From Alphaproteobacteria bacterium (GTDB lineage: Bacteria > Pseudomonadota > Alphaproteobacteria > UBA828), in NCBI GenBank assembly GCA_022820945.1, contig JAJEEP010000040.1:1-64000 (forward strand): a DNA stretch of 64,000 nucleotides, read 5' to 3'. Position 1 is the stretch's first letter. The number at the start of each line of letters is the position of its first letter. Positions 49,401-57,779 of the stretch are shown here, in pieces. Under the pieces are notes generated by a model. It was not told the origin of the DNA. It made no database searches and saw only the letters and a program-made list of their open reading frames with translations. The position numbers and the translations under genes are program-made.

Positions 49401-50921
49401 ATGGCGCTGCTTGAGATGCACGAATGGTACGACCTCGCGCGGGATACCAACTGGACTCCCGGCTACGTCGCCGAAGAGGAGATCTTCCCGCCGGAACTGA
49501 GCGATCCCTACGGGATTTCGGTCGAGCAATGGGAGACCTTCGACGAGCCCTACAAGGTCTGCTACCGGGACTATGTCGAGACCCAGCGCGACAAGGACAT
49601 CGGCGCCTATTCCGTGAAGTCGGCGCTGGCGCGCGCGGACTTCTTCAAAAAGGCCTCACCGCACTGGAAGGCGCTGCTCGCGCTGCACTTCAGCCCGATC
49701 GGCTTCGCCGAGTTTCACTCGGCGTCCGCCTTTGCGCGGATGACCCGGTTCAGCCGTGCGCCGGGGATGCGCAACATGGCGACCTTCGGCACGCTGGACG
49801 AAATGCGTCACGGCCAGATCCAGATGTATTTCGCCTACGAGTTCATCAAGCAGGACCGCGTCTTCGACTGGGCGCACAAGTCGTCGAAGACCGAGAACTG
49901 GATCATCATCAGCCTGCGCCATGCGCTGGATGACATCGAGCACACGCGCGACGCCATCAGCGCCGCGATCATGACCAACTTCGCCTTCGAGCAGGGCTTC
50001 ACCAATTTGCAATTCATCGGGCTCTCGGCGGACGCCGCGAAGGCCGGCGATCACACCTTCGCCACCATGCTGCAGAGCATCCAGACCGACGAGGCGCGGC
50101 ACGCGCAGATCGGCACGCCGCTCATCAGCATCATGATCGAGAACGGGCGCAAGGCGGAGGCACAGCGGCTGGTCGATATCGGCTTCTGGCGCATCTGGAA
50201 GCAGTTCTCCGCGCTCAGCGGCATCTCCATGGACTACTACACGCCGCTGGAGTTCCGCGAGCACTCGCTCAAGGAGTTCATGCACGAGTGGGTGGTCGAT
50301 CAATTCGCCCGTAATATGAAGGCGATCGGCCTCGATCTGCCTTGGTACTGGGACTACTTCCTCCACGATATCGAGACCTTCCACCACTCGCAGCAGATTG
50401 GTGTCTATGTGTACCGCGCGACGGAGTGGTGGCGGCCCATCGCCTGCGTCTCGCCGGCCGAGCGCGACTGGCTGGAAGAGAAATATCCGGGCTGGAACGA
50501 CACCTACGGCAAGTGCTGGGACGTGGTGATCGACAATATCCGGGGCGGCCGCTTCGAGAAGACGGTGCCGGAAGTGCCGCCGCTGATCTGCAACATGTGC
50601 GGGCTGGAGGTCACCGGGATGGGCGGCGCAGGCCGGCAAGTGAACGGGCGGCGGTGGAACGCCACGGACTTCCACCTCGATCACGAAGGCCGGCGCTATC
50701 ACTTCTGCTCCGAGCCCTGCAAATGGGTCTTCGAGCTGGAGCCCACGCGCTACCAGGGGCACCGCAGCATCATCGACCGCGTGCTGGACGGCACCGTGCC
50801 GCCGGGCCCCGACGCCTTCTACGAGTACATGGGCCAGAGCTTCGAGGAGCGCGGCGTTTGCGGCTACGACTACCAGTGGATCGACGGCTACGACCTGCCG
50901 CGCGCCGCGGCGGCGGAGTAG
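49401..50921 (+). CDS. TmoA-like diiron monooxygenase alpha subunit
   Basis: 506 residues; TmoA of toluene 4-monooxygenase is 500 and the numbering is the same. Iron ligands are Glu104, Glu134, His137, Glu197, Glu231 and His234 (DEMRHGQ and DEARHAQ). The active-site Thr201 is kept. The C-terminal metal-binding motif CNMCG with FCSEPC (about 398-440) has all four cysteines, unlike TmoA, and resembles phenol-hydroxylase-type relatives. It hydroxylates an aromatic or aliphatic carbon with O2. Operon order is alpha, gamma, effector, element, beta. Confidence 0.93.
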   Translation: MALLEMHEWYDLARDTNWTPGYVAEEEIFPPELSDPYGISVEQWETFDEPYKVCYRDYVETQRDKDIGAYSVKSALARADFFKKASPHWKALLALHFSPIGFAEFHSASAFARMTRFSRAPGMRNMATFGTLDEMRHGQIQMYFAYEFIKQDRVFDWAHKSSKTENWIIISLRHALDDIEHTRDAISAAIMTNFAFEQGFTNLQFIGLSADAAKAGDHTFATMLQSIQTDEARHAQIGTPLISIMIENGRKAEAQRLVDIGFWRIWKQFSALSGISMDYYTPLEFREHSLKEFMHEWVVDQFARNMKAIGLDLPWYWDYFLHDIETFHHSQQIGVYVYRATEWWRPIACVSPAERDWLEEKYPGWNDTYGKCWDVVIDNIRGGRFEKTVPEVPPLICNMCGLEVTGMGGAGRQVNGRRWNATDFHLDHEGRRYHFCSEPCKWVFELEPTRYQGHRSIIDRVLDGTVPPGPDAFYEYMGQSFEERGVCGYDYQWIDGYDLPRAAAAE

Positions 50922-50930
50922 GCGGTTCCC

Positions 50931-51191
50931 GTGTCCGATATCCCGCTCGCCGTGCTGCTCGAGGGCGACTACGGCTACAAGGTGCAGGTCTTCGATACCG
51001 GCGACACCATGGCGGTGCTGGCGGAGAAGGTGGCCGATCAGGTCGCGGGCGTCCTGGTGGCGCCGTTCCCGCCCGAGGCCGTTCTCAGGGTCCGCGTGCA
51101 GGGCAGCGCAGACCCGCTGCCTGACGAGCTGACCATCGCCGACGCCGGCTTCGTCGAGATGGAGTCCGTGGAAATATACCGCGCCGGCTGA
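50931..51191 (+). CDS. TmoB-like gamma subunit of the diiron monooxygenase
   Basis: 86 residues (TmoB is 84), a ubiquitin-like small subunit: IPLAVLLEGDYGYKVQVFDTGDTM and PLPDELTIADAGFVEMESVEIY. It completes the hydroxylase alpha-beta-gamma unit. GTG start, nine bp after the alpha-subunit stop. Confidence 0.85.
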   Translation: MSDIPLAVLLEGDYGYKVQVFDTGDTMAVLAEKVADQVAGVLVAPFPPEAVLRVRVQGSADPLPDELTIADAGFVEMESVEIYRAG

Positions 51192-51222
51192 GCAAGCCGC
51201 GGCCGGTGAGGAGGAGACGAGC

Positions 51223-51516
51223 ATGACGACGGCAGACGACGCCGGCAATCTCGTGGGCCCGGTGATGCGCGCGGGCGACATCGCGGACGCGGTGCTCGAG
51301 GCGATTCAGGAGGACAACGAGGGGCGCGAGGTCATCACCGAGGCCCACGCGTCCTACATCCGGATCAAGGTCGCGGACGAGTGCTTCGTGCGCTTCGAGA
51401 CGGTGGGCGACGCGCTTGGCCGCGCCGTCACACTCGGCGACATCGAGGCGAACATGCCGAGCTTCGCAGGGTTCATCCGCACCGAGCCGGACGGCATCCG
51501 GTTCGTTGCGCGCTAA
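51223..51516 (+). CDS. TmoD-like effector protein of the diiron monooxygenase
   Basis: 97 residues of the MmoB/TmoD type: NLVGPVMRAGDIADAVLEAI and RFETVGDALGRAVTLGDIEANMPSF. The effector docks on the alpha subunit and couples O2 activation to substrate oxidation. A GAGGAG site precedes the ATG. The final base of its TAA stop is also the first base of the inverted-repeat element that follows, so the element landed exactly at the end of the gene. Confidence 0.87.
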   Translation: MTTADDAGNLVGPVMRAGDIADAVLEAIQEDNEGREVITEAHASYIRIKVADECFVRFETVGDALGRAVTLGDIEANMPSFAGFIRTEPDGIRFVAR

Positions 51517-51783
51517 GCCCGGATTTCTCACCAATGTCACGGCCTGCGTCGCGCCCAGACGTTCGATCCGCTAGGAGAGGGCCGAAAAGCGTAGCGGGGA
51601 CTACGGTTGAGGCCCGCCACGCCGCGGGCGGGCGTCTGGGCGCGACCCGAAGGGCGCCGCTCTCCGGCCGACAGCGTGCGTCACGGAGCTTGCCCGATGT
51701 CCCCGCATCGCGCTGCGCGCCGCTCCTACTCTGTCGGCCGGACAGCGACGCGCAGACCATGACATTGGTGAGAATTCCGGGCT
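51516..51783. mobile_element. MITE-like inverted-repeat element between monooxygenase genes
   Basis: 268 bp with terminal inverted repeats that match at 23 of the outer 24 positions (51516-51539 and 51760-51783; outer sequence AGCCCGGATTTCTCACC on the left) and resemble each other for about 40 bp. Inside are two further perfect inverted pairs: a 14-bp pair at 51548-51561 and 51633-51646, and a 12-bp pair at 51663-51674 and 51731-51742. No reading frame looks real, so it would be non-autonomous. Related single ends occur at 16.9 and 18.7 kb. No clear target duplication is visible beyond a possible TA. Confidence 0.75.
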
Positions 51784-51797
51784 AGGGAGGCAGGGAC

Positions 51798-52787
51798 GTG
51801 GCGGTCGAAGTCAAAGGCATGAAGACGTGGAGCGGGCTCGCCAAGAAGCGGCGGCGGCCCAGCGAGTACGAAGTCGTCACCACCAACCTGCAGACCCGCA
51901 CGCGGCACCCGAACCAGGCCTACGAGCTCTCGCCGGCGCCCGACCTGGAGATGAACGAGTTCTACAAGCGCAACGTCTCCGAGAGCCCGCTGCAGCATCC
52001 GGACTGGGAGGGTTTTCGCGACCCGGACGAGATGATCTACCGCGTCTACACGCGGCTTCAGGACCAGCAGGAGCAGTACGTCGACGGCCTGCTCGACGAG
52101 CACAACGAGATCGGCCACGACGCGACGCTCAGCGACGCCTGGCTCGACGTGCTGGAGCGGCTCTACACGCCGCGGCGCTTCCTGCAGATGGCGCTGCAGA
52201 TGGGCGCGGCCTACCTCGTGCAAATTGCGCCGGCGAGCACCATCACCGCCTGCGCCGGGTTCCAGGACGGCGACGAGTTCCGCTGGCTCTCCCGCTGCGC
52301 CTACCGGGCGCGCGAGCTCCAGCGGGCGCACCCTTCGCGCGGCTTCGGCCAGACCGAGCGCCGCACCTGGGAGGAGGAGCCCGCCTGGCAGGGCTTCCGC
52401 GCGCTGCTGGAGAAGACGCTGGCCACCTACGACTGGGGTGAGCACTTCGTGGCGCTCAACCTGGTGGCCAAACCGGCGGCGGACGAGGCGCACCGCCAGC
52501 TCGGCCGCGTCGGGCGGCGCTTCGACGACGGGCTGCTCGGGTTGATGGCCGACAACCAGATGCGGGACAGCGAGCGCTCGCGGCGCTGGAGCGCGGCGCT
52601 CGTCGCCTTCTCGCTGGAGAACGAGGCGAACGCCGCCGTCCTCAACGGCTGGATCGACAAGTGGATGCCGCTCGCGCGTCAGGCGGTCGATACCTATTGC
52701 GGCGCGCTGCCGGAGCAGGACGACGCGGCGGACGCGGCGCTTGGCGCGGTCGAGGCCTTCCACCGGAGCCTCGGTCTCGACGCTTAG
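51798..52787 (+). CDS. TmoE-like beta subunit of the diiron monooxygenase
   Basis: 329 residues, the usual length. It is an all-helical ferritin-like subunit without diiron ligands, opening MKTWSGLAKKRRRPSEYEVVTTNL and continuing with LYTPRRFLQMALQMGAAYL. It scaffolds the hydroxylase. GTG start after GGGAGG. It is separated from the effector gene by the 268-bp element, which may change its expression relative to the others. No Rieske ferredoxin (TmoC) or reductase (TmoF) gene follows; the next gene is on the other strand. Confidence 0.9.
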   Translation: MAVEVKGMKTWSGLAKKRRRPSEYEVVTTNLQTRTRHPNQAYELSPAPDLEMNEFYKRNVSESPLQHPDWEGFRDPDEMIYRVYTRLQDQQEQYVDGLLDEHNEIGHDATLSDAWLDVLERLYTPRRFLQMALQMGAAYLVQIAPASTITACAGFQDGDEFRWLSRCAYRARELQRAHPSRGFGQTERRTWEEEPAWQGFRALLEKTLATYDWGEHFVALNLVAKPAADEAHRQLGRVGRRFDDGLLGLMADNQMRDSERSRRWSAALVAFSLENEANAAVLNGWIDKWMPLARQAVDTYCGALPEQDDAADAALGAVEAFHRSLGLDA

Positions 52788-52800
52788 GGCGTTTCCGCCG

Positions 52801-53490
52801 TCACCACGGGATGATGGTGCGCTCGGGCGCGTGCCAGAAGGCGGGTTGTGCGCCGGGCTCGGCGGGCTCCACCCGGTCGATGCGCTCGATCAGCGCAGCA
52901 GCGGCTTCCTCCGGCGGGCGCGCCTCGTGGCGCTCGTCGTCGAAGGTCATGGCGGTCGCCACCATGCCGGGGTGCAGGACCATCGCAGCGATGCCGCGCC
53001 GCGCCAGATCGTGGGCGAGGTTGACCGCCACCATGTTGGCCGCGCACTTGGAGATGCGATAGCCGTAGAGCCCGCCCGAGCGGTTGTCGCCGAGCGAGTC
53101 GATGCGGCTGGTGATGAAGGCAACCGTCGACCCGGGCTTGAGGCGATCCAGCAGCGCCTCGGTCACGCGGAGGGGCCCAAGGGCGTTGACCTCGAACTGC
53201 CGGCGGATGGCGTCGTAGTCGAGCGCGCCCAATGCGTCGCGCTCGGCAATCCCGGCGTTGTTGATGAGCAGGTCGAGGGTTGTGCCCGAGCCCGCGAGCC
53301 GTCCGGCGAGGCCCTGCGCAGCCTGGTCCGAGGTCACGTCCACGCCGGGCTCGACCCTGATCCCAAGCGCCCGCAGCTCATCGGACTCGCCCAGGCAGGC
53401 TGCGATGACGGCGTCACCGCGCGCGCGGTAAGCGCGGCAGAGCGCGTTGCCGATGCCGCGATCGGCGCCCGTGACCAGGACGGTGCTCAC
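52801..53490 (-). CDS. Short-chain dehydrogenase/reductase
   Basis: 229 residues: cofactor motif TGADRGIG at about 7-14, NNAG near 87 and catalytic YGYRISK near 142-148 (Tyr, three residues, Lys). GTG start. It faces the monooxygenase beta gene tail to tail and lies 30 bp after the second hyuB, so it is the last gene of a hyuA-hyuB-SDR operon. An alcohol-to-ketone step linking the monooxygenase and the HyuAB-type enzyme is a reasonable guess. Confidence 0.88.
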   Translation of the reverse strand: MSTVLVTGADRGIGNALCRAYRARGDAVIAACLGESDELRALGIRVEPGVDVTSDQAAQGLAGRLAGSGTTLDLLINNAGIAERDALGALDYDAIRRQFEVNALGPLRVTEALLDRLKPGSTVAFITSRIDSLGDNRSGGLYGYRISKCAANMVAVNLAHDLARRGIAAMVLHPGMVATAMTFDDERHEARPPEEAAAALIERIDRVEPAEPGAQPAFWHAPERTIIPW

Positions 53491-53520
53491 GGCGCGGCCC
53501 GCCGCCCCGGCCCGCGTCGT

Positions 53521-55536
53521 TCAGGCGACGCGGAGCGTCGGCTGCTCGTTGCGCGCCTGCCCCGGCACCTCCCAGTGGGCCGCGGTCCGGCGCCGCAGCA
53601 TGTCGCGGAATTGGCGGGTGGTGTTGGGCAGAAGCTCACCGGTGCCCCAGTCCACGATCACGCCGTACTGGCGGATCAGGTCGAGCGCGTCGAGCTCCTT
53701 GCTGCGGTACCTGGCGGCGATGTCTTCCGCATCCACGTCGAGCCAGGCGTGGCGCTGGGTGCGGATGCGCTCGCGCTCGGCCGCGGTCGCCGCCTCGTCC
53801 ACCTCGTACTCGGCGAGGTCGGCATCGATCTCGCGGACCACGACGCCGTAGTCCTTCTTCGCCCGCTCGATGGAGACGTAGCCGTCGGCCACGTCCTCGC
53901 ACACCGTCGCAGGATCGCGGGTGAGGGGGTCGCCGAGACCTCCGCCACCGGCCGACGGCCGCGTCACGGTGTCGCCCGCTTCCACCGGCACGCCGGAGAA
54001 GATCGAGCCCAGGTAACGCTCGCCCTGCGTGCCGGGATTGACCCAGACGCCGTGCGGGATCGACGGCAGGCCGCCCCAGAGGCCCCAGGTCACTGAGCGC
54101 TCGCGGTCGCAACAGTAGGAGACCACCGAGCGCTCCGCCTTGGTTAGGATCGCGCCCTTCTCGACGCCGAGGCCGCCGCGCGAGTTGCCCGGCCCGCCGG
54201 AATCGACGATGAGCTCGTGGCCGGTGGTCAGCACCGGGGCCAGCCGCTCCTGCCCCTCGAAGGGCTGTGTGCCGAGCTGGACCCCGAAGACCGGCCCGGT
54301 GGCGCCCCAGCCGTCGCGGCCGTTGCGCGCGCCCCAGCCGCCCACCATCCAGTCGTACCACATGAAGTAGGGGCGGTCCTCCTTGCGGCCGTCGCGCCCG
54401 CCGATGAGCAGGTATTCCAGGTTGAAGGTGCAGGCCATAGCGCGCTCGGGCAGAATTTCGGCCCAAAGCTCGAACACCGAGTTCATGATCTTCTCGAAGG
54501 GGCCCGAGCAGAAGCCGGCGACCGGCGTCGGCCAGTCCGCGTTGACCACAGTGCCCTTGGGTCCGAGGTCCACGGTGACCACCCGGTAGAAGCCGGAATT
54601 TAGCGGGATGTCGGGCGATTGCATCTTGGTGCCGGCGACGATGGCCGCGAACGCGCCGCCGTAGCAGCAGTTGAGGAAGGTCGAGATCGTCTTCGGGTGC
54701 GAGCCGGAGAGGTCATAGTGCACGCTGTCGCCGTCGATGGTCATCTTGATGCGGATCGGGATCAGCCCCTCGCCGGCGACCGGGTCCACGTCGATGTAGT
54801 CCTCGGTCTCCCACACGCCGTCGGGCAGCCTGGCGATGCGCTGGCGGGTCAGCGTCTCGACGTAGTCCTGCACCTCGGCGAAGGAGGTCTGGATCACGTC
54901 GACGCCGTACTTGTCGCAGAGCCGGCCGATCTCCCGCTCGGCGACGTTGCAGGCCTCGGCCTGGGCCTGGAGGTCGCCGATGATGTCGGCTGGCGCGCGG
55001 GTATTGTTGGCGATCAGCTCGGCCACGTCGGAGAGGTACTCGCCCTTGCTGTAGACCCGGACCGGCGTGATGCGCAGCCCCTCGGCCATGTGGTCGAGCG
55101 CGCTCACGTTGAACGAGCCCGGCACCGCGCCGCCGACATCGGCCCAGTGGCCGTTGGCCTGGGAAAAGCCCAGGTGGATGCCCTTGTAGAAGATGGGGCG
55201 GACGATGCGTGTGTCGTTGAAGTGGGTGCCGCCCTGGTAGACATCGTTCACGACGAAGGTATCGCCGGGGTGGATGTCGTCGCCGAACTTGTTGATGACG
55301 GCCTGGGCGGTGTAGTGCAGCGTGCCCACGTGGGCGGCGATGTCGCCCGAGCCCTGCATGATGGTGTTGCCTTCGGTGTCGCAGATCGCCGAGGAAAAAT
55401 CCCGGGACCAGATCACGAAGGAGTAGCAGGTGCGGAAGATCTGCTCCGCCATCTGGTCGACGATGTTGACGTAGGCGTTCTTGAGCACCTCGAAGGTCAC
55501 GGGGTCGAGCGTGTAGCCTTCTCCGTTCTTGCTCAT
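53521..55536 (-). CDS. hyuB: Hydantoinase B-family subunit, long form
   Basis: 671 residues, about 140 longer than the other HyuB here. The core has GDTFVVNDVYQGGTHFND, GHWADVGGAVPGS and PSAGGGGLGDPLTRDP. The extra C-terminus (about 590-671: a charged helix, then ALDLIRQYGVIVDWGTGELLPNT) resembles the long forms in acetone and acetophenone carboxylases more than N-methylhydantoinase. It pairs with the HyuA encoded 22 bp upstream. ATG 55536 follows GAGGAAG. A ketone carboxylase or an amide-ring hydrolase are both possible. Confidence 0.88.
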   Translation of the reverse strand: MSKNGEGYTLDPVTFEVLKNAYVNIVDQMAEQIFRTCYSFVIWSRDFSSAICDTEGNTIMQGSGDIAAHVGTLHYTAQAVINKFGDDIHPGDTFVVNDVYQGGTHFNDTRIVRPIFYKGIHLGFSQANGHWADVGGAVPGSFNVSALDHMAEGLRITPVRVYSKGEYLSDVAELIANNTRAPADIIGDLQAQAEACNVAEREIGRLCDKYGVDVIQTSFAEVQDYVETLTRQRIARLPDGVWETEDYIDVDPVAGEGLIPIRIKMTIDGDSVHYDLSGSHPKTISTFLNCCYGGAFAAIVAGTKMQSPDIPLNSGFYRVVTVDLGPKGTVVNADWPTPVAGFCSGPFEKIMNSVFELWAEILPERAMACTFNLEYLLIGGRDGRKEDRPYFMWYDWMVGGWGARNGRDGWGATGPVFGVQLGTQPFEGQERLAPVLTTGHELIVDSGGPGNSRGGLGVEKGAILTKAERSVVSYCCDRERSVTWGLWGGLPSIPHGVWVNPGTQGERYLGSIFSGVPVEAGDTVTRPSAGGGGLGDPLTRDPATVCEDVADGYVSIERAKKDYGVVVREIDADLAEYEVDEAATAAERERIRTQRHAWLDVDAEDIAARYRSKELDALDLIRQYGVIVDWGTGELLPNTTRQFRDMLRRRTAAHWEVPGQARNEQPTLRVA

Positions 55537-55558
55537 CTTTTCTTCCTCGCTCTCTGCG

Positions 55559-57613
55559 TCAGCCTTCGGCCTGCGGGATGTGCATGACGATGGTGTGCCA
55601 GGGGTCGACCTCGGCCTTGAGGCCGGGCGGCACCAGCACCGTTGAATCGAGCTGCTCGATGATCGCCGGCCCTTCGACCACCGCGCCGGCGTGCAGGGCA
55701 TCGCGGTCGTAGATGGGCGTCACGATCGGATCGGGCGCCTCGTCGAAGACCACCGGCCGCTCGGTCTCGGGCGCCGGCGCCGAGCGGTCCATCTCTTCCT
55801 TCGCGAACTCGGCCTTCTGCGAGAGCCCGGTCGCGGTGACGGTGAGGCGGTAGATCTCGACCGGCGCGTCGGGCCTCGAATAGTTGTGCTCGCGGCCGTG
55901 CTCCTCGTGGAACTGGGCGATGGCGGCTTCGAGCGAGCCGGCGCTTGCGTCCACCTTGATCGACATGGAGCGCCACTGGCCGAGATAGCGCATGTCGACG
56001 AAGCGCTCGAACTGCATGCGGTCCTCGGTCACGCCCTCGTGCAGCAGCCGCTGGCGGCCCTCGTCCTCCAGCGTGCTGAAGGTCTGCTCAATCTCCTCGA
56101 TCTTGGCGTCGTCGGTGGAGCGCAGATACATCTGCGACATGTCGTGCTTGATATCCACCAGCAGGCAGCCGAGGGCGGACGTGACGCCGGGATTCGGCGG
56201 AACCAGCACGGTCGGGATCGAGAGGTCGCGGGCGAGCGCCACGCCATGCAGCGGCCCGGCGCCGCCGAACACGGTGAGCGCGAAGTCGCGCGGGTCGTAG
56301 CCCCGGCGGATCGAGACCAGGCGCACGGCGTCCGCCATGTTGGCGTTCGCCACCTGGAGGATGGAGACCGCCGCCTCCTGCACGGAGAGCCCGAGCGGGT
56401 CTGCGATGCGGCGCTTGATGGCCTCCTCGGCGAGCGAGCGGTCCAGGGTGACGGCACCGCCCGCGAGCCGGTCGCTGATGCGGCCGAGGACGATGTTGGC
56501 ATCGGAGTTGGTGGGCTCCACGCCGCCCCGGCCGTAGCAGGCGGGCCCCGGCGACGAGCCTGCCGACTGCGGCCCGTTGCGGAGCGAGTTGGCCTCGTCG
56601 ATCCAGGCGAGCGAGCCGCCGCCCGCGCCGATCGTCAGCACCTCGATGCTGGGGAAGCAGATCGGGTAGCCGTACTGCACGTACCAGTCGGTGGTGACGC
56701 GCAGGTTGCCCCGGTCGCAGAGCGAGACGTCGGTGCTGGTGCCGCCCATGTCGAGGCTGATGGAGTTCTCGTAGCCCGCGAGCTGGGCGACGAAGCGGCT
56801 CGCGATGGCGCCCGCCGCGATGCCCGAAGCGGCGAGCCGGGCTGCGAACTTCGCCGCCGTGCTCTCGGTCATCACGCCGCCGCCGGAGTGCAGCAGCAGG
56901 ATGTCCTCCTCGTAGCCGCCTTCGCGGAGCCGGTTGGCGAGGCGCCCCACGTAGTCGCCGGCGACCGGCGCGAGCACCGCGTTCGCCACCGTGGTCGAGA
57001 AGCGCTCGTGCTCGAAGATCTCGGGCATGATCTCGCTGGAGAGCGAGATCGACGCGCCGGGCACTTCCTCCTCGAGGATGTCGCGCATGCGGCGCTCGTT
57101 CTCGGGATTGGCGAAGGCGTTGGCGAAGCAGACCGCGATGGTCGTCACGCCGCGCTTGTTGATGATGCGGGCGGCCTCGCGCGCCTCCGCCTCGTTCACC
57201 GGCTCGATGACCGCGCCGCTGTAGTCGATGCGTTCGCTGACCACCAGGCGGTTGCGGCGCTGGATGTAGGGCGGCGCCATCTCCTTGTAGGTGTCCCAGA
57301 GGTCGTCGCGGGTGCCGCGCCGGATCTCGATCACGTCGCGGAAGCCCTTGGTGGTGACCATGATCGCGGGCGGGAAGTTGCGGGTAATCAAGGCGTTGGT
57401 GGCGAGTGTGGTGCCGTGAGCGAAGAGCACCATGTCCTGGAGGTCCACCCCGCCGGCCCTGATGCCCTCCAGCACGCCGTCGATGGGGTCGGGTGTCGTC
57501 GGGGTCTTGGCGACGCGCATCTGGCCGGACGCCTCGTCCAGGACGCACACGTCGGTGAAGGTGCCGCCGACATCACACGCGACGCGAACGGCCGCCCTCG
57601 AAACGTCATTCAT
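55559..57613 (-). CDS. hyuA: Hydantoinase A-family subunit
   Basis: 684 residues: Hydant_A_N with CDVGGTFTDVCVLDE at the start, HGTTLATNALI near 70, the central domain with SLDMGGTSTDVSL near 285 and the closing VEGPAIIEQLDSTVLVPPG near 650. It binds ATP and activates the substrate. It starts a three-gene operon (hyuA, hyuB, SDR). Its promoter must lie in the 166 bp up to rmuC, whose stop is at 57780; nothing clear is visible there. Confidence 0.92.
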   Translation of the reverse strand: MNDVSRAAVRVACDVGGTFTDVCVLDEASGQMRVAKTPTTPDPIDGVLEGIRAGGVDLQDMVLFAHGTTLATNALITRNFPPAIMVTTKGFRDVIEIRRGTRDDLWDTYKEMAPPYIQRRNRLVVSERIDYSGAVIEPVNEAEAREAARIINKRGVTTIAVCFANAFANPENERRMRDILEEEVPGASISLSSEIMPEIFEHERFSTTVANAVLAPVAGDYVGRLANRLREGGYEEDILLLHSGGGVMTESTAAKFAARLAASGIAAGAIASRFVAQLAGYENSISLDMGGTSTDVSLCDRGNLRVTTDWYVQYGYPICFPSIEVLTIGAGGGSLAWIDEANSLRNGPQSAGSSPGPACYGRGGVEPTNSDANIVLGRISDRLAGGAVTLDRSLAEEAIKRRIADPLGLSVQEAAVSILQVANANMADAVRLVSIRRGYDPRDFALTVFGGAGPLHGVALARDLSIPTVLVPPNPGVTSALGCLLVDIKHDMSQMYLRSTDDAKIEEIEQTFSTLEDEGRQRLLHEGVTEDRMQFERFVDMRYLGQWRSMSIKVDASAGSLEAAIAQFHEEHGREHNYSRPDAPVEIYRLTVTATGLSQKAEFAKEEMDRSAPAPETERPVVFDEAPDPIVTPIYDRDALHAGAVVEGPAIIEQLDSTVLVPPGLKAEVDPWHTIVMHIPQAEG

Positions 57614-57779
57614 GCTTAACGGTCCTCTCCCACTTGATCTCGCGACCGACCGCAGCCGCTTTTTCCGGCGGCGCAGCATATGCCGTGAGCGTCCCAAGGC
57701 CTAGGGCGCTATGCGACTTGTCGGGATCGCGGCCAAACGACGAAGGGACGAGACACCAGGTCGAATGTGGCTCTATCTA

